From the NCBI GenBank assembly GCA_947374505.1, contig CANCCE010000110.1, positions 1 through 8,777 on the forward strand: DNA of 8,777 nt, given 5' to 3'. Made by a program: the position numbers and the translations under genes. Below the pieces are notes generated by a model. That model searched no databases. It was not told where the DNA came from and saw nothing but the letters and a program-made list of their open reading frames with translations. The DNA is from Comamonadaceae bacterium (GTDB lineage: Bacteria > Pseudomonadota > Gammaproteobacteria > Burkholderiales > Burkholderiaceae_C). The first letter of the stretch is position 1. Every line of letters begins with the position of its first letter. Positions 1 through 5,749 of this stretch are shown piece by piece.

Positions 1-443
1 ATTTTCTCAACCCGATCAGCCCGCCAAGCCCACACCGAGGGACTGACAAAGTGCACGGTCTTGATGCCGGCAGCGCGCAACGATGCTTCTAGATCGAGAT
101 TGAAATCGGGCGCATCAACACCAATGAACAAGTCGGGCCGACTGGCCAGCAATTGGCTTTTAAGCTGTACGCGAATACCGACGATCTCGCGGTAATGCCG
201 TAGCACCTCAACATAACCGCGCACCGCAAGCTTCTCGCTCGGCCAGTGTGCCTTGAAACCACGGGCCTGCATGTGGGGGCCACCAATGCCTTCAGTTTTC
301 ACGCCGGGCCAGCGCGCCTTGAAGCCGTCGAGCAACAAGCCAGCGAGCAAGTCGCCCGAGGTTTCGCCAGCGACCATCGCTATGCAGGGTGCTGGCAGTG
401 CCCCGTGCGTCAGCCCGGCGGCTGAAGTCGGAGCCTTAGACAT
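1..443 (-). CDS. lpxB: Lipid-A-disaccharide synthase, N-terminal part (runs off the window)
   Basis: This glycosyltransferase condenses UDP-2,3-diacylglucosamine with lipid X (2,3-diacylglucosamine 1-phosphate) to give the tetra-acylated disaccharide 1-phosphate of lipid A, at the inner face of the inner membrane. I translated the frame by hand: 147 complete codons are visible and the gene leaves the window at base 1 with no stop. Family landmarks are AGETSGD at about residues 25-31, GVDAPDFN at 108-115 and SPSVWAWR at 134-141, all near-identical to E. coli LpxB. The ATG at 443 lies 7 bases after the lpxA stop. It gives an N-terminus about 11 residues longer before AGETSGD than in E. coli; the next in-frame ATG (377) would begin almost at that motif and is too short. 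No clear Shine-Dalgarno is seen, so coupling to lpxA is likely. The family is about 380 residues, so well over half the gene is missing. Confidence 0.96.
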   Translation of the reverse strand, partial: MSKAPTSAAGLTHGALPAPCIAMVAGETSGDLLAGLLLDGFKARWPGVKTEGIGGPHMQARGFKAHWPSEKLAVRGYVEVLRHYREIVGIRVQLKSQLLASRPDLFIGVDAPDFNLDLEASLRAAGIKTVHFVSPSVWAWRADRVEK

Positions 444-450
444 GCGAAAA

Positions 451-1260
451 CTAGCGGACGATGCCGCGTTGCGGCGAGGTCTCGGCCAGAAAATCCACCA
501 TCATGGCGATATCGTCGACCGCTGTCGGGTGGCTCATTGGCAGCTTGGCGATATGGGCTTTCGCCTGCTCCAGCGTCAGGTCATCGCGGTACAACGCGCG
601 CTGCATGGCTTTGACGGCGGCGACGCGTTCCGGAGAAAAGCCACGCCGACGCAAGCCTTCAAAATTCATCGACCGCGCACCGGCTGGCTGACCCTGACAC
701 ATCACGTACGGCGGCAGGTCTGCGAACAGCAGCGAGCACATCGCCGTCATGCTGTGGGCACCCAAACGCACAAACTGATGCACGACGGTGAAGCCGCCCA
801 GGATGACCCAGTCACCCACATGCACGTGACCGGCGAGCTGCGAGTTGTTGGCAAAAATCGTGTGGTTGCCGACCACGCAGTCATGTGCAAGATGCACATA
901 AGCCATGATCCAGTTGTCATTGCCAACGCTCGTTACGCCGGTGTCGCCGGGCGAACCGATGTTGAGCGTGCAGAATTCACGGATGGTGTTGCGGTCACCG
1001 ATCCGCAACTCGCAAGGCTCACCCGCGTACTTTTTGTCTTGCGGGATAGCGCCAATCGAATTGAACTGAAAAATCTGGTTGTCCCGGCCAATCGTGGTGT
1101 GGCCTTCGAGCACGCAATGCGCACCGATAGTCGTGCCGGCACCGATCTTCACGTTCGGGCCAACCACGCTGTACGGGCCCACACTGACAGAGCTGTCTAG
1201 CTGTGCGCGCGGATCAATCAGCGCTGTGGAATGGATGCCGGTGACCACAGGTTTATCCAT
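451..1260 (-). CDS. lpxA: UDP-N-acetylglucosamine O-acyltransferase
   Basis: LpxA catalyses the first lipid A step, transfer of an (R)-3-hydroxyacyl chain from ACP to the 3-OH of UDP-GlcNAc in the cytoplasm. The protein is 269 residues (E. coli 262). It shows isoleucine-rich hexapeptide repeats of a left-handed beta-helix over about residues 10-190, then an alpha-helical C-terminus beginning near EGLRRRGFS. The catalytic His is in YVHLAHDC (His126, E. coli His125). At the position of E. coli Gly173, the acyl-length ruler, this protein has Met174 (GAHSMTAMCS), as in Pseudomonas aeruginosa LpxA, which uses C10 chains. I chose the ATG at 1260 because it overlaps the fabZ stop as TGATG and aligns with the family. 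The frame is open to a GTG at 1284, which would add 8 residues inside fabZ. A local oddity is LNIGS where E. coli has IHRGT. Confidence 0.97.
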   Translation of the reverse strand: MDKPVVTGIHSTALIDPRAQLDSSVSVGPYSVVGPNVKIGAGTTIGAHCVLEGHTTIGRDNQIFQFNSIGAIPQDKKYAGEPCELRIGDRNTIREFCTLNIGSPGDTGVTSVGNDNWIMAYVHLAHDCVVGNHTIFANNSQLAGHVHVGDWVILGGFTVVHQFVRLGAHSMTAMCSLLFADLPPYVMCQGQPAGARSMNFEGLRRRGFSPERVAAVKAMQRALYRDDLTLEQAKAHIAKLPMSHPTAVDDIAMMVDFLAETSPQRGIVR

Positions 1261-1700
1261 CAGGGCAGCGTGCGCATGGTGCACATCAGCTCGGCTTCGC
1301 AGGCGACCAAGTCATTCACCCGCGCCGTGCCTTTGAACTTGAAGATGCCCGATTTCATACGGTCCAGCGAGACGTCCATGATGAGTTGGTCGCCTGGTTC
1401 CACCGGCCGCTTGAAGCGTGCACCGTCAATGCCGGCAAAGTAATAAACCGTCTTGTCATCCGGCGTGGTGCCCAGCGTGTCGAAGGCCAGCAAGGCCGCC
1501 ACTTGCGCCATGGCTTCAAGAATCAGCACGCCAGGCATGACCGGGTGATGCGGAAAGTGACCGCCAAAAAAAGGCTCGTTGATGGTCACGTTCTTCAGCG
1601 CCTTGATGCGCTTGCCTTTTTCGACTTCAAGCACCCGGTCCACCAACAGGAAGGGGTAACGATGCGGCAATTGCTTGAGAATTTGGTGAATATCCATCAT
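1260..1700 (-). CDS. fabZ: 3-hydroxyacyl-ACP dehydratase FabZ
   Basis: FabZ removes water from (R)-3-hydroxyacyl-ACP to give trans-2-enoyl-ACP in type II fatty acid elongation. It is a cytoplasmic hot-dog-fold enzyme. The 146 residues match the family length (E. coli 151). Landmarks are LPHRYPFLLVDRV at 11-23, the catalytic His48 in GGHFP, PGVLILEAMAQ at 56-66 with catalytic Glu62, and YYFAGIDGARFKRPV in the second half. It sits between lpxD and lpxA, whose enzymes draw on the same (R)-3-hydroxyacyl-ACP pool, so co-expression helps balance membrane phospholipid against lipid A. The first ATG (1700) overlaps the lpxD stop as ATGA; a second ATG follows directly at 1697. Upstream there is only a weak AAAGA-type ribosome site, which fits translational coupling. 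The Phe44-Phe45 codons create a run of seven T. Confidence 0.97.
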   Translation of the reverse strand: MMDIHQILKQLPHRYPFLLVDRVLEVEKGKRIKALKNVTINEPFFGGHFPHHPVMPGVLILEAMAQVAALLAFDTLGTTPDDKTVYYFAGIDGARFKRPVEPGDQLIMDVSLDRMKSGIFKFKGTARVNDLVACEAELMCTMRTLP

Positions 1701-2800
1701 GATTTTTCTTTGGTTGAGTCCGAAGCAGTCTTGGGCTGTTCTTCGGTCTGCTCTTTTAATTGATCAGCAATCTGTTTTTCGACCCGTTTTAACCGGTCGC
1801 GCAGGGCGTGCAGCTGCTTGAGGGTGGCTGCATTTTTTTCCCAGGCCGCATTGTCGTCGATGGGGAAGAAGCCGGTGTAGTGACCAGGCTTGAGGATGGA
1901 GCGCGTGACCACGGAAGCCGCCGAGACATTCACATGGTCGGCCAAGCGCAAGTGACCTAACACGACCGCCCCGCCGCCAATCGTGCAGTGCGCGCCAATC
2001 TGGGCGCTCCCCGCCACACCGACACAACCGGCCATCGCCGTGTGTTGCCCGACATGCACGTTGTGGCCGATCTGAATCAGGTTGTCGAGCTTGACGCCAT
2101 CTTCAATCACCGTGTCGCCAAGGGCTCCGCGGTCAATGCAGGTGTTGGCGCCAATCTCGACGTCGTTGCCGATACGCACGGCGCCCAGTTGTTCGATCTT
2201 TTCCCAGCGACCGGCGTGTGGCGCAAAGCCAAAACCGTCTGAGCCGATGACCACCCCGGAATGCAGAATGCAGCGTTCCCCCAGCAAACAATGGTCACCG
2301 AGCGTGACCCGTGCAGCCAAGCGGCTGCTTGCGCCAACAACGGCCTCGCGACCAATGACGCAGTGCTCGCCGAGGCGCACGCCGGCACCAATCACCGCAC
2401 CTGCACCAATGCAGACAAAAGCGGCAATCGAGACGCCCTCACCCAGTTGGGCAGAGGCGTCGATGCAAGCCGAAGGATGTATGCGTGCAGCTTCCAGCGG
2501 TGCGTGGTGCTGTTTCCAGACCTGCGTCACGCGGGCGAAATAGCGATACGGGTCCGCCACGACGATGCAACCGCCCCGCGCTAAAGCGGCGTCTTTCATG
2601 GCTGGCGAGACGATCACACAAGCAGCAGCCGAAGCGGCTAGCTTGTTCAGGTATTTTGGATGACTGAGGAAAGAAAGATCTGACAGCTCAGCGGCCTCTA
2701 TCGGTGCGAGCTTGTCAATCAAGACGGCCGGGTCGGCGAAAAGTGTGGCCTCGAACTCATCCGCCAGAGAGTCAAAGATGGTGCCCAAGCGCAAGGTCAC
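1697..2800 (-). CDS. lpxD: UDP-3-O-acylglucosamine N-acyltransferase
   Basis: LpxD adds the second (R)-3-hydroxyacyl chain, from ACP to the 2-amino group of UDP-3-O-acyl-glucosamine, the third step of lipid A synthesis after LpxA and LpxC (lpxC is not in the window). Residues 1-100 are the uridine-binding N-terminal domain with SFLSHPKY at 43-50. Residues 107-300 are hexapeptide repeats of a left-handed beta-helix, including SDGFGF at 187-192 and IDRGALGDT at 222-230. The catalytic His is His246 in LIQIGHNV (E. coli His239), and His283 matches E. coli His276. The end is a helix (about 324-350) plus a polar tail rich in Glu, Lys, Thr and Ser, making 367 residues against 341 in E. coli. The start is GTG at 2800, supported by an AGGA 9 bases upstream and by family alignment. 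Confidence 0.96.
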   Translation of the reverse strand: MTLRLGTIFDSLADEFEATLFADPAVLIDKLAPIEAAELSDLSFLSHPKYLNKLAASAAACVIVSPAMKDAALARGGCIVVADPYRYFARVTQVWKQHHAPLEAARIHPSACIDASAQLGEGVSIAAFVCIGAGAVIGAGVRLGEHCVIGREAVVGASSRLAARVTLGDHCLLGERCILHSGVVIGSDGFGFAPHAGRWEKIEQLGAVRIGNDVEIGANTCIDRGALGDTVIEDGVKLDNLIQIGHNVHVGQHTAMAGCVGVAGSAQIGAHCTIGGGAVVLGHLRLADHVNVSAASVVTRSILKPGHYTGFFPIDDNAAWEKNAATLKQLHALRDRLKRVEKQIADQLKEQTEEQPKTASDSTKEKS

Positions 2801-2809
2801 ACGGCGCCG

Positions 2810-2813
2810 TCCT
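2810..2813 (-). promoter_or_regulatory. Ribosome binding site for the lpxD GTG start
   Basis: The minus strand reads AGGA here, 9 bases before the GTG at 2800, in the 21-base gap after the skp stop. It decides the lpxD start, because no ATG in this frame lies near the conserved N-terminus. The match is short, so this is moderate support only. Confidence 0.55.
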
Positions 2814-2821
2814 GCTTGTGC

Positions 2822-3334
2822 TTATCGACCGTTGGCAGCATTCAGCGACTTGATGACTTTGTCGGTGATGTCGTGTTTGGGATTGACGTAGACAGCTTCT
2901 TGCACGATCAGATCGTACTTTTCAGCCTCAGCCAAAGCTTTCACCACCCGGTTGGCACGCTCAATCACCAACTGCAACTCTTCATTTTTGCGGTTGTTCA
3001 GATCTTCCTGGAATTCGCGCCGCTTGCGTTGGAATTCTCGGTCTTGGTCGACCAACTGACGCTGACGGGTGTTGCGCTGGCTTTCTGACAAGGTCGGCGC
3101 ATCGCGTTCGAGCTTTTCAGACTGCGCCTTGATCTGCGCACCAAAGTCTGCAATTTCTTTTTCGCGCTTGGTGAACTCTTGCTCCAGCTTGACCTGGGCG
3201 GCCTTGGCTGAGTTAGCTTCACGGAAAATCCGGTCCAGGTTGACGATGCCGACCTTGAACTCTTGCGCGCTCGCTGCGGCTGCAGCCAAAGGCAAAAGGG
3301 TAAAAATAACGAGATTTCGGAGAGAGCGCTTCAT
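2822..3334 (-). CDS. skp: Periplasmic chaperone Skp (OmpH family)
   Basis: Skp is a trimeric periplasmic chaperone that holds unfolded outer-membrane proteins between the Sec translocon and the Bam complex. The 170 residues (E. coli 161) begin with a Sec signal peptide: a basic KRSLRN start, a hydrophobic core, and a likely signal peptidase I site ASA|QEF after residue 23. The mature part opens with FKVGIVNLDRIF (26-37), the family's beta-strand core. A long charged coiled coil follows (about 40-135, rich in Lys, Glu, Arg and Gln), which forms the tentacles. The closing segment YDLIVQEAVYVNPKHDITDKV (140-160) returns to the core. The ATG overlaps the bamA stop by one base (TAATG). No Shine-Dalgarno precedes it; the stretch before it instead resembles the anti-Shine-Dalgarno, so initiation probably depends on ribosomes ending bamA. 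Confidence 0.95.
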   Translation of the reverse strand: MKRSLRNLVIFTLLPLAAAAASAQEFKVGIVNLDRIFREANSAKAAQVKLEQEFTKREKEIADFGAQIKAQSEKLERDAPTLSESQRNTRQRQLVDQDREFQRKRREFQEDLNNRKNEELQLVIERANRVVKALAEAEKYDLIVQEAVYVNPKHDITDKVIKSLNAANGR

Positions 3335-5649
3335 TAGAAGGAGGTACCAATTTGAAATTGAACGGCTTGTATTCTATCCGTAGCTTGTTTTCGAATGGGA
3401 TGAGCAAACCCCAGCCGCAAGGGACCGACAGGCGAAATCCAGCTGACACCTACGCCGACAGAGGCTCTCATGTCTGCAAAACTGTAAGATTGTGCTTCGC
3501 TGAAGACGTTACCGGCGTCAACGAAGGCAAACATCCGCAAGGTCCGGTCATTGCCAGCGCCGGGGAATGGTGCCATGAGTTCGCCATTGAGAGTGATTTT
3601 TTTGGCTCCGCCAATGGCGATCAGCGATCCATCGACCGAACTGACATTGGTCGGGCCTAAAGAGCCTGGCGAGAATCCGCGAACAGAACCCAAGCCCCCT
3701 GAGTAGAAGTTTTTGAAAATCGGATAAGAGCTACCACCCAGACCTTTGCCCCAGCCAAGCTCACCATTCAAGCCGACCGTGAACTGCTTGTTCAGCGGTA
3801 TGTACTGCTGAATCTGGTAAACGGTCCGTAGGTATTTCATGTCCCCGGCAACACCCCAGTCGGCATTCAGCCGCTGGTAGGTGCCGCTGTTAGGCACCAA
3901 AGCGCTATCGCGCTTGTCCCGCGACCAGCCCAGCGTCAAAGGCACCGAGGTGCTGTTGTAGCCAAACTCATTGACTTGAATTTGCCAAGACGTTGGCAAA
4001 GCCGTGACACCCGGCTCGATGGTCATGGCTTCAAGTCCAATGCCAAAGTAAACCTTGTCAGTTTCAGTGAAGGGAACGCCAAAGCGAACACTGGCACCTT
4101 TCGTCAGAAGCGCGTAGTCGCCACCCTGACCGGTATAAGGTCGATTGGTCCGGCTGTAGATATCAAAGGCCCGGGACACGCCATCGGTCGTGAAGTAAGG
4201 GTCGACCGTGCTGAGCACGATTTGACGGTTGTATTTGCTGGTATTGACGTTGATACCAACGTAATGACCCGTTCCAAAAAAGTTTTCCTGTTGAATACCC
4301 GCCATCAGGGACAACTTGTCGGCACTTGAAAAGCCCAGACCGAGCGACAAATTACCCGTGGGTTTTTCTGTCACCGTCATCACCAGGTCGACTTGATCTG
4401 GTGCATTGGCCACGTCTTGGGTGTCAATCGCCACGTTGGTAAAGTAGCCAAGCCGGTCAACCCGGTCCCTTGAGCGTTTGATGTTGTCGCCGTCGTACCA
4501 GGATGATTCAAACTGCCTGAACTCGCGACGAATAACTTCGTCTCGGGTACGGTTGTTACCGACCAAGTTGATACGCCGCACATAAGCGCGGCGTGATGGG
4601 TCCGCCCGCAACACGAAACTGACCAAATTGGTTGTCCGGTCGATCTGTGGCACTGCTTCAACACGCGAAAAAGCGAATCCAAATGTGCCGAAGTAGTCGT
4701 TGAAGGCTTTGGTGGTTTGAGCCACCTGATCGGCGTTGTAGGAATCGCCAGATTTGATGGTGACAAGGGTTTTAAATTCTTCCTCGTGACCCAGATAATT
4801 ACCTTCAAGGCTGACGCCGGAGACCACAAAACGCTGGCCTTCCGTGATGTTCAGCGTGACGGTGATTTCCTGCTTGTCTGGAGAAATCGCCACCTGGGTC
4901 GAATCGACACGGAAATCAAGGTAGCCGCGGGTCAGGTAGTACGAGCGCAAGGTCTCGATATCGGCATTCAATTTGACGCGCGAATAGCGATCGGACTTGG
5001 TGTACCAGCTCAACCAACCACCCGTATCGAGATCAAACAACTTGCGCAGCGTCGACTCGTTGAAATCTTTCGCGCCGACCAGGCGAATATTCTTGATCTT
5101 GGCGATCTCTCCCTCGGTGATGCTGAAGGTCAGGTTGACGCGATTGCGTTCCATCGGCGTCACAGTGGTGACCACCTGCACGGCATACAAACTGCGATTC
5201 ACATACTGCCGCTTAAGCTCCTGCTCGGCCTTGTCAGCAAGCGCTTTGTCAAAAGGTTGGCCATCGTAAAGGCCCGCATCCCGCAAAGCTTTCTTCAGTA
5301 TGTCCTTGTCAAACTCCTTGCTGCCAACGAACTCTACGCCTGCGACGGTCGGGCGTTCTTCAACAATCACAACCAGCACGTCGCCAGAGACTTCCAGACG
5401 CACATCTTTGAAAAGGCCCAAAGCGAACAGCGAACGAATCGCGGCAGAACCTTTGTCGTCGTTGTAAAGCTCTCCGACACGCAGCGGAATGGAGGCGAAA
5501 ATAGTACCCGGCTCAACGCGTTGCAAACCCTCAACGCGAATATCGCGAACCGTGAAAGGATCAACGGCCCAAGCCAGACTGGCGGTGAGCATGCTGGCGG
5601 CCAAAACCGAAAGCGCACGGAATTTAAATCGATTGAGATGGTGGTGCAT
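3334..5649 (-). CDS. bamA: Outer membrane protein assembly factor BamA
   Basis: BamA is the essential barrel subunit of the BAM complex that folds and inserts beta-barrel proteins into the outer membrane. The 771 residues (E. coli 810) start with a Sec signal peptide, likely cut after residue 28 (LAWA|VDPF). Five POTRA repeats follow at about 31-98, 99-180, 182-270, 273-350 and 354-428, with typical boundaries such as FTVRDIRVEG and YVRRINLVGN. A 16-stranded Omp85 barrel fills about 430-771. The loop-6 signature VRGF is at 656-659 (GGLGSVRGFSPGSLGP), and the protein ends in an aromatic beta-signal, QFQIGTSF. The ATG at 5649 has only a weak AAGAA-like site but gives a normal signal peptide. 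Skp, the next gene, delivers the substrates. The 100-base spacer upstream is the only place nearby with room for separate control. Confidence 0.97.
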   Translation of the reverse strand: MHHHLNRFKFRALSVLAASMLTASLAWAVDPFTVRDIRVEGLQRVEPGTIFASIPLRVGELYNDDKGSAAIRSLFALGLFKDVRLEVSGDVLVVIVEERPTVAGVEFVGSKEFDKDILKKALRDAGLYDGQPFDKALADKAEQELKRQYVNRSLYAVQVVTTVTPMERNRVNLTFSITEGEIAKIKNIRLVGAKDFNESTLRKLFDLDTGGWLSWYTKSDRYSRVKLNADIETLRSYYLTRGYLDFRVDSTQVAISPDKQEITVTLNITEGQRFVVSGVSLEGNYLGHEEEFKTLVTIKSGDSYNADQVAQTTKAFNDYFGTFGFAFSRVEAVPQIDRTTNLVSFVLRADPSRRAYVRRINLVGNNRTRDEVIRREFRQFESSWYDGDNIKRSRDRVDRLGYFTNVAIDTQDVANAPDQVDLVMTVTEKPTGNLSLGLGFSSADKLSLMAGIQQENFFGTGHYVGINVNTSKYNRQIVLSTVDPYFTTDGVSRAFDIYSRTNRPYTGQGGDYALLTKGASVRFGVPFTETDKVYFGIGLEAMTIEPGVTALPTSWQIQVNEFGYNSTSVPLTLGWSRDKRDSALVPNSGTYQRLNADWGVAGDMKYLRTVYQIQQYIPLNKQFTVGLNGELGWGKGLGGSSYPIFKNFYSGGLGSVRGFSPGSLGPTNVSSVDGSLIAIGGAKKITLNGELMAPFPGAGNDRTLRMFAFVDAGNVFSEAQSYSFADMRASVGVGVSWISPVGPLRLGFAHPIRKQATDRIQAVQFQIGTSF
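3338..3345 (-). other. Anti-Shine-Dalgarno-like octamer before the skp start
   Basis: The minus strand reads ACCTCCTT, then CTA and the skp ATG. The octamer is identical to the core of the 16S rRNA 3' tail, not to a ribosome binding site. It is also the end of bamA (codons for Thr, Ser and the start of the final Phe). The terminal Phe of BamA is strongly conserved for barrel assembly, which constrains part of it. The sequence is certain; any regulatory role is inference. Confidence 0.35.
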
Positions 5650-5673
5650 GAAGTTCTTGAGTGAAAGCAGCTG

Positions 5674-5689
5674 TCAGCCACACGGCTGA
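5674..5689. repeat. Inverted repeat (6-bp stem, 4-base loop)
   Basis: TCAGCC and GGCTGA form a perfect 6-bp stem around a 4-base loop, 25 bases upstream of the bamA start. In the bamA leader it could form a small hairpin. It is not followed by a T tract on the minus strand, so it is a poor terminator candidate. Function unknown. Confidence 0.5.
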
Positions 5690-5697
5690 AAGTGAAA

Positions 5698-5711
5698 TCG
5701 GTTGTGACCGA
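5698..5711. repeat. Inverted repeat (5-bp stem, 4-base loop)
   Basis: TCGGT and ACCGA pair perfectly around a 4-base loop, 8 bases upstream (in the bamA direction) of the 6-bp hairpin at 5674-5689. Two adjacent stems in a 100-base leader may be chance or a structured leader. The stem is short and I can assign no function. Confidence 0.4.
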
Positions 5712-5749
5712 AATGTGCAAAAAATGAAACCAGATACACGCCGGGAAGC

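Larger units (their letters stand above)
5650..5749. other. rseP-bamA spacer
   Basis: This 100-base gap is the only substantial non-coding stretch in the window. It holds two short inverted repeats (5674-5689 and 5698-5711), a direct repeat of AGTGAAA at 5660-5666 and 5691-5697 flanking the first of them, and a run of six T on the minus strand around 5719-5724. I looked for sigma-70 and sigma-E promoter elements on the minus strand. A TTGCAC at 5715-5720 lacks a good -10 partner, and no GGAACTT/GTCTAA-type pair is present. There is no convincing terminator, since neither stem is followed by a T run. Confidence 0.6.

Noticed and set aside
253..1200. A 315-codon open frame on the plus strand opposite lpxA and lpxB
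   Set aside because: It is fully antisense to two clear lpx genes, has no recognisable domain and runs across a gene boundary. Long antisense frames are expected opposite GC-rich coding sequence.
1566..1572. A run of seven T on the minus strand in fabZ, just before the catalytic GGHFP, as a possible frameshift site
   Set aside because: It encodes the conserved Phe-Phe pair, the zero frame gives a full normal FabZ, and I see no downstream structure or alternative product.
1833..1839. A run of seven A on the minus strand in lpxD (Glu-Lys-Asn codons) as a frameshift site
   Set aside because: The zero frame continues into a sensible helix and the fabZ overlap; nothing suggests a shifted product is used.
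3338..3660. A plus-strand AAGGAGG followed 7 bases later by a TTG opening a 102-codon frame
   Set aside because: The ribosome-site match is the complement of the last BamA codons (Thr-Ser-Phe), and the frame is antisense to the conserved BamA barrel end with no recognisable protein.
4717..5664. A 315-codon open frame on the plus strand opposite the bamA POTRA region
   Set aside because: It mirrors bamA codons, shows no family features, and the bamA reading is unambiguous.
5674..5711. Paired hairpins in the rseP-bamA spacer as a transcription terminator
   Set aside because: The stems are short and neither is followed by a T tract in the direction of transcription; the T run lies upstream of them.
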